64,000 nucleotides of DNA from Torymus aiolomorphi (lineage: Eukaryota; Arthropoda; Insecta; Hymenoptera; Torymidae), in the NCBI GenBank assembly GCA_036365515.1, contig CM070873.1:191138604-191202603 (forward strand). The letters are read 5' to 3'. Shown piece by piece: positions 11,746-23,540 of this stretch. The notes under the pieces were generated by a model. That model saw only the letters and a program-made list of their open reading frames with translations, was not told the origin of the DNA and searched no databases. How positions within the stretch are numbered: position 1 is the first letter of the stretch; each line of letters begins with the position of its first letter. Made by a program: the position numbers and the translations under genes.

Positions 11746-13015
11746 TTAAGCTAGCACCGCCACTAACGACCGCAACTATGAAAACTATACCATAATTTTT
11801 CGCTAATTTGTTGCTAATTTGTTACGCAAACCCCGAATTTGTTGCTCCAGTCGTTTCCGAGATATCCTGGCGGTGCTAATTTAAGACTTAAGCTAGCACG
11901 GCCACAACTGTAACTTTTGAACGACAAAACATTTTTTGACGGGACAGGTGGCATAATTTGTTGCTAATTTGTTGCTTCAAGATAGGCTAGGTCCCGAATC
12001 TCGAAGAACAAAAATGGCGCCTATTGCCGAAACATGGTCATACTCCGGATTAAGTAATTTTATTAAATCACGAATAATTCAACAAACAACTATCGGATAT
12101 TTTGTTGCTAATTTGTTGCTAATTTTTTACGTTAAGCCCAAATTTTTTGCTCGAGCCGTTTCCGAGATATCCTGGCGGTGCTGCTATATTATGACTTAAG
12201 CTAGTACCGCCACAGCTGTAACTTTTTAACGATGAAACATTTTTAGACGGGACATGTGGCATAATTTGTTGCTAATTTGTTGCTTCAAGATAGGCTAGGT
12301 TCCGAATCTCGAAAAACAAAATGGCGTCTATTGCCGCAACATGGTCATACCCAGCATTACGTAATTTTCTTAAATCACGAATAATTCAAACAAACAACTA
12401 TCGGATATTTTGTTGCTAATTTGTTGCTAATTTTTTACGCTAAGCCCAAATTTGTTGCTCAAGCCATTTTCCGGATATCGTGGCCGGCCGTACTACTTTA
12501 AAACTTGAGCTAGCACCTCCGCAGCTGTAACTTTTGAACGAAGAAATATTTTTTGAAGAGAGAGGTAGCATAATTTGTTGCTAATTTATTGCTTCAAGAT
12601 AGTTTAGGTCCTGAATCTCGAAAATCAAAATGGCGCTTGTTGGTGGAACATGGTTATTCTCCGGATTGCGTAATTTTCTTAAATCACGAATGGTGTTGTA
12701 AAATGTCTGGACATTTTAGAAATGGTAATATGACGTTAAGTATGACGGACATGTATCAGACATGTGATCGATAACCAAATCTCAATGTTTAAATTACTGA
12801 CACAAAAAAAATGAGAACATGTCGTGACTGTCACACAAACAATGGACATCCCTTCCACTATATAGTGGCAAAATGTCCGTCATAAAAACTTTGGACAAGT
12901 GACCATAGCTAAAAATCATACAAATTTTATGAGCTTTTGTCGCTAATTTATCGCTCATTTTTCCCGCAAAGCCCGATTTTATTGCTTTAGCCGTAATCGA
13001 GATACATTAGTTTAA
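11746..13015 (+). repeat. Tandem ~309-bp repeat (family A), element terminus
   Basis: Units begin GCTAGCACCGCCACAGCTGT or close variants near 11892, 12200 and 12509 (spacing 308 and 309), after a terminal partial unit at 11746. Each unit holds two clusters of the phrase AATTTGTTGCTAATTTGTTGC. The outermost sequence (TTAAGCTAGCACCGCCACTA) is shared, inverted, with the end at 54991. It therefore marks the outer end of a mobile element whose arms are tandem repeats. More copies lie at 49068-49690 and, inverted, at 54345-54991. Confidence 0.75.
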
Positions 13016-13389
13016 GGTAGTTGGGTACTCATGTTCGGAAGCGAAAGTCGAATCTAGTCGTAAGAGAGAGTCGAATCTCTTGTCTGCCACGCGTGTTTCG
13101 TTGTACGCTGGGCGAGACGAGAACTTTTTAGCGGCCAGTATAACCTAACCCCGCATTCTCGCTGTTTCTCTCGCTTACGCGTGTCCTCTCTCTTGCACTC
13201 GCAGCATGCGGTCGTCTACCAACTAAAAGAATGCTACTTTGAATTACAATAATTCGAAAATAGTGTCCAAATATCTCCCATAGTAACATATATCTTTTTA
13301 AAAAACATCCCCTGAGATTCTTTCTTTAGTCGATGAAAATGTAATCCATGTTTATTAATCAGGTACGGGCACTATAGAGGGCCGCAATA
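13016..13389. other. Unassigned DNA between two related repeat blocks
   Basis: Includes a GC-richer patch with repeated GTCGAATCT (13060-13080) and CGCGTGTTTCG-type sequence, followed by AT-rich DNA. No supported gene. It may be an insertion splitting family-A repeats, because the flanks on both sides carry ATTTGTTGCT-like sequence. Confidence 0.3.
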
Positions 13390-15052
13390 TGAACCATACC
13401 TTAATTTATTGCTAATTTGTTGCTTTGAGATTGGGTTGGACCCAAAATCAATAGTCCAACGGGAACGTAAGAAATCGACTTTCGGGCGCTCTAAATTGTG
13501 TTTTATTTAGTAAAACGGTAAGTAGCAAATTCAAAACTGTGCAGAATGTTGTCTTTAACATGTTGCTAAGTTGCTACAGTATTCTTGAATTTGTTGCTAC
13601 AAAACAGGCTAGATCCCGGAGTCGAAGGTCGATCGAAAACTTAAAGAAAACCTGTTTTAGACGCCGTAATTGGTTTTATTTAGTAAATCGGTGAGCAACA
13701 AATTCCAAACTGTGCAAAATTATGTGTTTGGTATGTTGCTAAGTTGTTACGCTTTTTCCGAATTTTTTGCTTCAAGATAGGCTAGATCCCGGAGTCGAAA
13801 GTCGATCGAAAACGCAACGAAACGTGTTTTGGTCGCTTTAATGGAGTTTTATATAGTAAATAGATGAGCATCAAATTTATAAGTGTGCGGATTGTTGTTA
13901 TTAATATGTTTCTAATTTTTAAGGGTATTCCCGAATTTGTTGCTACAAAGCAGACTAGATCCCGGAGTCGAAGGTCGATGGAAAACGTAAAAAGAAACCT
14001 GTTTTGGACGCCGTAAATAGGTTTTATTTAGTTAATCGGTGAGCAACACATTCATAAATGATCGGAATGTTGTTATTGGGAGCAATGATTTTGTTAACAT
14101 GTTGATAAGTTTTTAGGCTTTTTTAAATCGTGAATAATTAAACAGACAACTATTGAATATTTTGTTACTAATTTCTTGCCAATTTGTTACGCTTACGGCA
14201 ATTTTGTCGCTCGCATTATTTCCGAAAAAAGGCAGCTGTAGGTCAATTCTTAAGCCAGACTAACGACGTTTGTATCGCCTCAGCGATTAGAGATAGCTAC
14301 ACCGGATTTCGCCCTCTGGCAGATGAAACCTGCTATTTCTAACGTTAATGGCTGAGTAAATATGGTAGTGACATTTCTGGCTCGAATCTTCAGATACATT
14401 CGCGATTGTGTCTAGAAATCGGCTTGAGTGACCAAAACGAGAATATAGTGTAAAAAATTAGCGAAAACTTACCGACGAAGTCTGGGCGAAACCCGGTGTA
14501 GCTATCTCTAATCACTGAGGAGATACAAACGTCGATAATCTGGCTTAAGTATTGCCCTACAGCTGCGTTTTTTTTTCGGAAATAATGCGAGCGACAAAAT
14601 CGCCGTATGCGTAACAAATTGGCAACAAATTAGTAACAAAATATCGAATAGCTGTTTGTTTAATTATTCGAGATTTAAAAAAGTCTAAAAACTTATCAAC
14701 ATATTGACAAAATCATTGCTCACAATAACAACATTCCGCACAGTTATAAATTTGTTGCTCACCGTTTTACGAAATAAAACACCATTTACAGCGTCCAAAA
14801 CACGTATTCTTGCGTTTCCGATCGATTTTTGGACCCCAAACTTGGCCTATCTTGAAGCAATAAATTATAATTTAGCGGCAATTATAATTTAGCAACACAT
14901 TAGCCTCAACGGTTGCCACAGTTTTGAATTTGCTACTTTCCATTTTACTAAATAAAACATAATTTAGAGCGCCCGGAAGCCGATTTCTTACGTTTCCGTT
15001 GGACTTTGAATCCAACCCAATCTCAAAGCAACAAATTAGCAATAAATTATCC
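13390..15052. repeat. Large imperfect palindrome of TTGTTGCTAA-type repeats
   Basis: 13400-13530 is the inverted complement of about 14930-15050. The arms converge on a central pair, GCCAGACTAACGACG at 14250 and CGTCGATAATCTGGC ending at 14548. The left arm is longer because a ~172-bp unit is tandemly repeated there: CTAGATCCCGGAGTCGAA near 13610, 13784 and 13955. The phrase TTGTTGCTAA links it to family A. The open frames inside are shadows. Confidence 0.7.
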
Positions 15053-15179
15053 CGCTTTGATGATTGAAATATAATAATAAAAAACTAACAGTCTGCCGAC
15101 TGTCCCCCTTCGAAATTCAGAATCAGTAGACCAAAATACGTAAGAAAAGCTTTGGTGGAGGTGTGGACATCCATCGGCC

Positions 15180-16460
15180 ACGGAAACCCCCCTGGCGCCT
15201 AGACTACATCTCGAGTCTGTCGCGGGAGCGCAGACATTCAAGTATACCTTCGCCGTCCCTTCTCCCGTTCTCCGTCGTGTCCGCCTAGGTGATGTCCTCG
15301 GGAAGTGATAGTTGCGTTGGCTGCCCTTGAGAAGAGTAGAATTATATGAAGACGTGTTGTCTTCTACAGGAACTCTTCGCCTAGAGCAAAACAAAATATA
15401 TTAATAATGTGTTAAGCAGTGAGGATGAGGAGAGCAGTATCGAACTGCCAGGAACAGAGGAGTAGACAGATGGAAAGTTGGAGGCTTGTTTCGGCTATAT
15501 TATATGATAAAGTCCAAATCCAAAGTGAAATACTTACTCGAGTCTGTCGCAGAAGCGCAAACTACATTCAACTATACACCTTCGCCCTTACTTCTCTGTT
15601 GTGTTCTCCTATGTGATGTCCTCGGGAAGTGGTAGTTGCGTTGGCTGCCCTCGAGGAGAGTAGAATGATATGAAGACGTGTTGTCTTCTACAGGAGCTCT
15701 TCGCCTAGAGCAAAACAAAATATATTAATAATGTTTTAGGCAGTGGGGATGAGGAAGCAGTATGAAACTGCCAGGAACAGAGGAGTAGACAGATGGAAGT
15801 TTGGAGGATAGGTTCGGCTATACTACATGATAAAGTCCAAATACGCAGTGAAGTACTTACGCGAGTCTGTCACGGGAGCGTGAACTACATTCAACTACAA
15901 CTTCGCCCTCCCTTCTCCGTTGTGTCCGCCTAGGTGATGTCCTCGGGAAGTGATAGTTGCGTTGGCTGCCCTCGAGAAGAGTAGAATTATATGAAGACGT
16001 GTTGTCTTCTATAGGAGCTCTTCTCCTAGGGCAATACAAAATATATTAATAATGTTTTAAGCAGTAGGAATGAGGATAGCAGTATCGAACTGCCAGGAAC
16101 AGAGGAGTAGATCGATGGAAAGTTGGAGATTAGTTTCGGCTATACTACAAGATAAAGTCCAAAGCCGAAGTGAAGTACTTACTCGAGTCTGGCACAGGAG
16201 ATGAAACTATATTTATATACACCTTCGCTCTCACTTCTACGATATGTTTGTCTAGCTGATGTCTTCAGGACGTGGTAGTTGCGTTGGCTGCCCTGTAGGA
16301 GAGTAGAATTATATGAAGACGTGTTGTCTTCTGCAGGAGCTCTTCGCCTAGGACAAAACAAAATACATTAATAAAGTGGTAAGCTGTATAGGAATGAGGA
16401 TAGCAGTATCGACCTGCCAGGAACAGAGGGAGTAGATAGATGGAAAGCTAAGATATTTGT
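15180..16460 (-). repeat. Tandem ~322-bp repeat, 4 copies, with a conserved minus-strand frame
   Basis: GTGATGTCCTCGGGAAGTG recurs near 15289, 15613 and 15934, with a diverged copy near 16257. All copies keep a minus-strand open frame sharing EDNTSSYNSTLL and GSQRNYHFPRTS after an M(F/Y)C(S/P)RRR(A/V)P start. Frames end at varied points downstream, so no full protein is conserved. This may be a short coding remnant or a consequence of recent amplification. The lengths between copies (about 321-324) do not all preserve one frame across units. Confidence 0.65.
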
Positions 16461-16935
16461 AGAGAATGGAAAGGGATCTTTGGAATGAAAAGTCGAAAAA
16501 GCGCATGTGCATTTCCAACTAAGACATCCCCGCCCGCGCTTAAAGTTTACCATAATGTCCACACACAATGCTGCACATACAGAAGGATTGTATATCCAAT
16601 TTCAGATATACTCAATTAGCCAGTACGGAGGAAATAACTTTTTTTCTTGAAAACTTCTTGAAAAACACACAGAAAATGCAGTATCTCCACACTTGCTGAT
16701 TATTTAGAACTGAAACCTGGTATGTAATCCCTCAGTATGTACAACATAGTGTGTGTAAAGTTTAAGATATTTGTAGAGAATGGAAAGGGATCTTTGGTAT
16801 GAAACGTCGAAAAAGCGCATGTGCATTTCCAACTAAGACCTCCTCACCCTCGCTTAAAGTTTACCAGAATTACATACACACTATGCAATACATGCTGAGG
16901 GATTGTATATCCAATTTCAGATCTACTCACTAATG
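16449..16935. repeat. Direct repeat pair, ~175 bp, spaced 314 bp
   Basis: TAAGATATTTGTAGAGAATG starts at 16449 and again at 16763. Both copies run through CGAAAAAGCGCATGTGCATT and end in the same GGATTGTATATCCAATTTCA phrase. Spacing close to 320 suggests a remnant of another tandem array adjoining the 322-bp one. Confidence 0.65.
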
Positions 16936-17845
16936 TCGTTTAGACGGTAAAAGTCTGCTAGCATCAGTGTAAACACAGTTACCTCTACAGCACCATAGAA
17001 ACTCAGTCAGCAGCTCAGGTTACCCGCTCAATTACAATTAGAAGCATAGAAAGAAAAATTAGATTATAGAAAGAAAAGCGCGGTAGCTCCGAAACCAAAA
17101 TGTTTACGTCCCGGTCTAACGTCCGTCTGCTCCCGCAGCGGCGGCGCCACCGCCCACCTGCGTTGCGCAGCCGTACACTCGATTCAACGCTCTGAATTTG
17201 GCTGCGCGGTGCCGTTATATACTTAGCACGCTCCGAACTTGTGTCACCTCGCTGAGTAGTTCAAGGTTTTTGGAAAATTTACGAATTTTTTGTTGACCAA
17301 ATACAATTTAAAAGTTTCTTTAGTGTAATAGTGAGCGGGGATAGCTATTCTTTTACGAAAGAATTATCGGTATTTTGTATCCCAAGCGAAATTAGGAGAT
17401 ATGGGTAGACGTCGTCTACTCCACGATTTCAATCAAGCGGCATAATCACCTCCTCAGTAGTTCAAGGTTTTTGTAATTTCCAGTTCTCTAAAAGGTATGC
17501 TACAAATTTGTAAACTTTCTTTGTTGTGTAAGTGAGCGGGAATAAGTGCGCGTTTATTTCAAAATATTCAGAATTACCTATAAAAATATTGCAAAAGGGA
17601 AGGCATAGCGAACAAGCTGCTATGCTGGCACGCGGCCGGTAAGCAATAAATTACCGAAAAAGTATTTTTTGCTTATTTCAATATAATAATAGTTGTCCCC
17701 CCTTCATTTTTTAATTTGAATTCACTTCCTAAAGTTTTATGTCGATTGGTATTTTGGTTTGGGAGACAAGTTTGAACTACTGAAATAGCCAATAAAACAG
17801 GGATCTTTGTTTCCATCTACGACGTCCTCTTAATATTATTTTATT
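16936..17845. other. Unassigned DNA with a ~207-bp degenerate duplication
   Basis: 17240-17440 and 17447-17580 share AGTAGTTCAAGGTTTTTG and a GTGAGCGGG phrase. A CpG-rich patch at 17100-17230 (CAGCGGCGGCGCCACCGCCC) stands out from the AT-rich surroundings. 16955-17000 carries CTGCTAGCATCAGTGTAAAC, related to a sequence at 43555. No supported gene. Confidence 0.35.
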
Positions 17846-17847
17846 TT

Positions 17848-18186
17848 AGTATAACGTGTTCTGAAAATGTATGCGTCTGTAAACATATCCGTGTAGAGCA
17901 CAAAATTCTAAGAAAAAAGTTCCTTTATCATTTTTTCATATGACTAGTACTTTTTTAGTAAGTGATGTGTTTAAATTGTTTGTTTTTAATAGAAAATGTA
18001 TACCTATGTTTATAAGATGATATCTATAGATATACAATTCCTATTAAATAAACAATTTAAACACATCAGTTACTAAAAATGTACTAGTCATATGAAAAAA
18101 TGGTAAAGGAACTTTTTTCTTAGAATTTTGTGCACTACAGGATTATGTTTACAGACGCATACATTTTCAGAACAAGTTGTATAGTA
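17848..18186. repeat. MITE-like inverted repeat, ~150-bp arms
   Basis: The left arm from AGTATAACGTGTTCTG through CATATGACTAGTACTTTTTT is matched inverted by the right arm ending TTCAGAACAAGTTGTATAGT. The short centre carries ATCTATAGAT. Total about 340 bp, noncoding. Confidence 0.75.
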
Positions 18187-18243
18187 TATTATTATAGCAT
18201 GTAAAATTGAATTCATTAAAATTCCCTACGGCCGGCACTACAA

Positions 18244-18491
<248 letters not shown>

Positions 18492-19116
18492 CTCTCTCTC
18501 TACCTCTCTCTCCCTCTCCATCTCTTTGCCGGTAAGTGCGTGGACGTGGTGTGCTTCAGCTCCTACTTTATACGGCCCTATTAAACCATTTGTTCGCTCC
18601 TCGGAGTAAATTGTTGCAGGAAAAGGGGCCCCAGACACCCTAACCTTAAAACATCAAGGCAATCTCCACGAGCACCGAACACCGCATTCACCGCCAAACT
18701 TCACCACGTCACTAATAGTACCTGCTCATCCCGTCACCACCACACCTCACAAATCTGCGCCACTGCATCGCTAGATCGACGACCGCCGCACCGACGACCG
18801 CTGTATAGTCCTATGCACCACATCGACCGCTGTCACGTTCCATCGACCGCCTCTGCTAGCTGTCTGCTGCCTGCATAGAAACGTTTTCATCACCGTCGAG
18901 GCACCGTCCGCTGCGCCGCAGACGACATTCACCAGCTGCTTTTTAAGCAGCTGAGTCTCTATTTTGCGTGAGTCAGAGTTTCTCATCAGCTCTTACGGCA
19001 CACGTCGTCTTGCGCACGCCAGTGATTTTGTTGTTGCTGCCATGCACAGTTTTGCGCCGATCAGCTATCTGCCTTGTTCGTTTTCTGCGTTGCGCTCGTA
19101 CGCCGCACAGTGTGGA

Positions 19117-19935
19117 AAAAGTAGAAATTTCGTTTCAAAATAAAATAACTCCTCATGCGATCAAGGGAAAACAATCAACAAGGTCTTAAAATTTTCGTCC
19201 TGCAACGTAGAATATGGGAAAAATGGTCCGGATACACAAATTTTAATTCTGTTTGCCAAATCAATGTAAACATCTGTTTACAAATTTTTTGAAGAATTTT
19301 ACACCTTATATGATTACTTACTCCTCTGAATAGCCTTTGCCACACGCTTACACATCCACACACACCCAAACACACTCTTACACACACAGACGCGCGCCCG
19401 CATACACACACATACACTCGCACACACACGCACACACACCTCACAGACCCACACTCACGCACATACGCAGATGCATACTCACACACACACACATTAGACT
19501 GCTAAAATATATAAACCCAACACCGGATTTTATGTTTATGGATTTATGGATTTTGGTGGTTTCAGATCCATGAATTTTGGGTGTTGGGTTTATATATTTT
19601 AGCAGTATAATGTGTGTGTCTGTATGTGTATGCAGCTGTGTATGTGCGTCCGTGAGTGCGTCCGTGAGTGCACGAGCATGTGTTTGTGTGTGTGTGTGTG
19701 TGGGTCTGTAAGCGTGTGACAAAGGCTATTTAGAGGAGTAAGTAATCATATAAGGTGTAAAATTCTTCAAAAAATTTGTAAACAGATGTTTACATTGATT
19801 TGGCAAACTTAGAATTAAAATGTGTGTATCGGGACCATTTTTCCCATATTCTACGTTGCAAGACGAACATTTTAAGACCTTGTTGATTGTTTTCCCTTGA
19901 TCACAAGAGGAGTTATTTTATTTTGAAACGAAATT
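19117..19935. repeat. Foldback element in the LINE leader, ~400-bp arms with CA/TG tracts
   Basis: 19117-19540 is the inverted complement of 19560-19935. Outer ends read AAATTTCGTTTCAAAATAAA and its complement. Each arm contains a (CA)n- or (TG)n-rich stretch near the centre. The middle has GGATTTATGGATTTTGGTGG between arms ending ATATATAAACCCAACACC. I cannot identify a clean target duplication. The open frames here are repeat shadows. Confidence 0.8.
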
Positions 19936-19973
19936 TTCAGTGTCCACGCTGCAAAATACGTCTATCGCGTGAC

Positions 19974-20928
19974 GCTTCCAAAGCTGTAGTACGTACATAG
20001 AGTTACGCAAATCGTCCAGTAGCTTCACGTTCGGTGCAAGGAGCATTCGCCCGGCCACTCCGCCCATTACCACGCCTACACTGCCTTTCTCGTGCCTCGG
20101 TGAATCTGAGCTCCCGTCCACGCCCACTTCTATTAGAGGCCGATCAGCGAAAAGGCCTTTTTCCACTCTCTCTACTCCCTCTCCCTCTTCAACATCGGCG
20201 CTCAAGGCATACTGCGCGTCTCCCTCTCTCCCTTCACTCTCACCATCGGCTATGGATATAGCTCAAGATGCTCTCGCTGCTGTGGCAGCTGTGCAACCGC
20301 CTACCAGCCTCGAAATCAGTAACGAGGCCAAGCAAGCATTTAGCAACGCACCGCCGTACTTCAGAGGTTCGACGCCCGCAACGTCGCAACCTTTCATGAG
20401 AATACGCGTGCCATTGCTGAAAATACAAACGCCATGAAGGACGTCACTGCTCGTATCGATGTACTGGAAAATAACCAAAAGGTACAAAATGCCGAGAGCA
20501 AAGCTGAGATTAGCGCTGTCCGCAATGATATCGCGGCAGTAACCGCCGCGAGCGAGGCACTAGCGAAACGTAATGCGCTCGACGATCCGCGAGAAATTGT
20601 GGTAACTGGCATCCCTGCATCTATGACCCTCGCGCCTCGTCAAATCGCAAATTCATTTCTGTCGGCTTTTAACCTGCTGCATCTCGCATCGCTCGTTGTC
20701 GGCTGGCGTCATTGGGATCCACAACTTCGTTCTGCGCGGCGTAATCAAGCCGCCGCTCAATTATTAGATCAAGCAGCAACCCAGTTCGTCGCAACCACGC
20801 GTGGCTCTGCTACTTGCCTTCACGGACTCGTGCTAACGCTCGCCTGCTCGTCCACTAGGGACGACATTCTAAAGAAAACTCCGAGTTTACGTAACATCGA
20901 CTGCCAAGCTATCTTTAGAAATTGCAAT
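19974..20928 (+). pseudogene. LINE ORF1, N-terminal part
   Basis: The frame is open from just after a TGA near 19970. A Pro/Ser-rich segment precedes MDIAQDALAAVAAVQPP at 20252. The frame shifts near 20340 and continues as MKDVTARIDVLENNQKVQNA at 20434, an Ala/Glu-rich heptad stretch likely to be the coiled coil of a LINE ORF1 protein. An RRM-like start follows (REIVVTGIPASM). ORF1 proteins bind RNA and act as chaperones in retrotransposition. The text stops at 20928 because a DDE transposon is inserted. The same frame resumes at 26293 once the element and one 8-bp duplicate are removed. Confidence 0.65.
20921..20928. repeat. Left 8-bp target-site duplication ATTGCAAT
   Basis: ATTGCAAT directly precedes the element start ATGTTGTAGTAC and recurs directly after its end. 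Joining the flanks with one copy restores the LINE ORF1 frame (AIFRNCN continuing IVQIGDL), supporting 8 bp rather than TA as the duplication. Confidence 0.8.
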
Positions 20929-21790
20929 ATGTTGTAGTACATTAAAAAATAAGAGACACGTATTTTTTGTTACGTGCTGATAGACACTTTAAGGGGGTGA
21001 AATCTACTCCTAAAGTTCACCCTCAAAAACAGTTTTTTTCAAATATTTCAAAAACGAATAAAGCTAGTTTAATGAAACCGACGCCAAAGGTTGTAGAATA
21101 AAAAAGCCTTCAAAACAGCATTACTTTCAATTTTAAGGGTAACAACCCCTATTTTCTTTTTTCAAGAAAACTAAGCTTTTCTCATCAATTTTCAGCTATT
21201 AAAAATTACAATAAATTATATATCGCCTCAAAACACATTTCATTTAAAAGAAAATTAAAAAATAAAGTTGACCTGTCTCGTGGTTTTGGCCAAAATTATT
21301 TTTTAGGGGGTAACTACCCCTTATTTATATTTTGTTCATTATTTCAGAAATAAATAAAGACATCTTAATAAAACCAACGCTAAAAATTTTAAAATAAGAA
21401 AGGCTTCAAAACAGCATTATTTTCAAGTTTAAGGGTAGCAACCCCTATTTTTTTCAAGACAACTAAGCTTTTTCATCATTTTGCAGCTATAAAAATTATA
21501 ATAAATTATATATCGCCTTAAAACTGATTCCATTTACAAGAAAATTAAAAAATAAAGTTCACCTGTCCCGTGGTTTTAACCGAAATTATTTTTTAGGGGT
21601 AACTACCCCTTATTTTTATTTTGTTCATTATTTCAGAAATAAAGATACCTTAATAAAACTAAGGCTAAAAATCTTAAAATTAAAAAGGCCATAAATCTGC
21701 ATAACTTTCAATTTTAAGGGTAGCAACCCCTATTTTTTAAAAGCAAATAAAGTTTTTTATCAATTTTCAGCTATAAAAATTACAATAAAT
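20929..21790. repeat. Left TIR of the DDE transposon, with ~290-bp internal tandem units
   Basis: The arm holds about three tandem units marked by AAGGGTAGCAACCCCTATTT or variants near 21136, 21430 and 21716. They share ATAAATTATATATCGCCT and GGGGTAACTACCCCTTATTT. The arm matches, inverted, 25500-26284. GGGGT/ACCCC pairs give each unit small internal hairpins. Confidence 0.8.
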
Positions 21791-21859
21791 ATATCTCTTT
21801 AAAAACCATTCCATAGAAAAGATTGGCCATAAAATTTTGACCAATAACACAGACAAACG

Positions 21860-23470
21860 CTATGTAATTTTAGCGCTTTCGGGCAATACGAAATACTAAT
21901 TTATCATTAATTTTGCAAAATTACTTTGGTTAAACTACTTGTTTAAACAGATTATTGCAAAAGCTTTTTCGAAAAACTAATTTTGACTTGAATTCCAAAA
22001 GAAAAGTAACATGTTTATTTAAACTTTTATATGTTGTAGTGAACCAAAAACGAAAAATATTTATATTTTTTATCTGTGAATAATACATTTTAAAGGGGTG
22101 CAAATCATCCCCGGAAGTTCATTATGTTCTTACTTCCCTCTATTATATTTTATGTATTATTATAAATACCTCGTCAAAGGCAATCGTATCGTTTTGATAC
22201 GTGATAAATAAAGCATTAAAAAAAATGAATGTGTGTGTGCGTGTGTGTACGTGGATGTAAGTGATTTTTATGCAGTAAATAAGAATAATCGCTGATTGTG
22301 AATGAGAAAATAATATGTTATTTTTATGTTATTATGAGGCGGATATTTATAGATTGGTGATTTAACTCGTAGTTTCATATAGTGCTGGCAAACATTGTAT
22401 TTATAAATCGGTAGAGTTCCAGTCGTGCAGTGTTGTTTTGTGAAAGTGGTTATTTCTACAATATTGTGGCTGTAATATTGCATCAATTCATTTTTTTTTA
22501 ATGTTAGCAGCACTACAAAACTACAGGTAAATGTCTATTTATATATCAGATCTAATGCATTAATTGTAAGAATTTCGTATCTGTCTATAGGCTTTAATAA
22601 AATTATAACAGCTTTTCAAAATTATATTTTGCGTTATTTTTAATGAACATATTAGAAAGTATGCAATTTCGTACATTGCTACATTTTTTGGAGATACATT
22701 TGACGTTATAGAGCACAAATAGTTTAAATTGATTTTTCTTTAATTTTAAAGATTTAAAAAATCCTGATTTATAAGTGCATAAAGTATTTCTAATATTTTT
22801 ACGAAAATTAAAGAATGTATCAAAATATACTTTATTGTGTATACTGTATTGTTTACTTTCTGTTATTAACAAAATTATAGACTCCTGATTCAATTTTTAG
22901 CCAAAATTGTATACGGTTCCTTTACTATTAGATGTTTTACAAATAATAAATTTTACATACAAATAATAATTTTAAATAACTAAATCTTAATTTTAATAAA
23001 TCTAAATTAACAGGCATTGTGCAATACATCTTATCGATTACTGTTTACAAATTTAAAAAAAAACTCGAGATTACCTTCTTTTCATTTTAATCAAGCGCTT
23101 TAGTAAAGAAATATACAGATACGATATTCTTAATAGATTCTTAACAGGATGGCCCAAAGTATAAATATTTGTTTTATTTGTATGTGTCGCCTTTTTAAAT
23201 GCAACATTATTATCTTATGAAAATATGGTATTTTTTTAATATTTAAACAAATATTTCCCGGTAAAAAGACATTGGTCGCATGATGGCGTACATCAGTAAA
23301 AGCGTACAACGTACAACGTGCAAAGCTTCCTCATTGAAAAATAGCTATGTCCTCGCAAAATAGTAATGTAACGTTTAGAGGGGTGACGCATACAAATTAA
23401 AAAAATGTTTTTATTTTCAGTATTCTATATATCGGTATATGTATGTTCAGCATTCTATATATCTGTAATA
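21860..23470. other. AT-rich internal region of the DDE transposon
   Basis: No supported gene between the left arm and the transposase. GTGTGTGTGCGTGTGTGTAC near 22231 is a short TG tract. Open frames at 22268-22893 on the minus strand are AT-rich, Lys/Asn-rich and unrelated to anything I recognise. The transposase promoter or a 5' exon may lie here, because the first coding exon is preceded by a TTTTAG acceptor-like site at 23532. Confidence 0.35.
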
Positions 23471-23540
23471 TGTGTGTTGTAAATATACTATTTCTGTATG
23501 CAATTATTCTTATAAATGTTTGATTATTTTAGCACTCAAA

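Noticed and set aside
10240..16460. CRISPR-like arrays
   Set aside because: Repeat units are hundreds of bases with no short-repeat/spacer alternation, and the genome is eukaryotic.
19175..19722. Cys/Val- and His/Thr-rich open frames
   Set aside because: They arise from CA/TG repeats in the arms of a palindrome.
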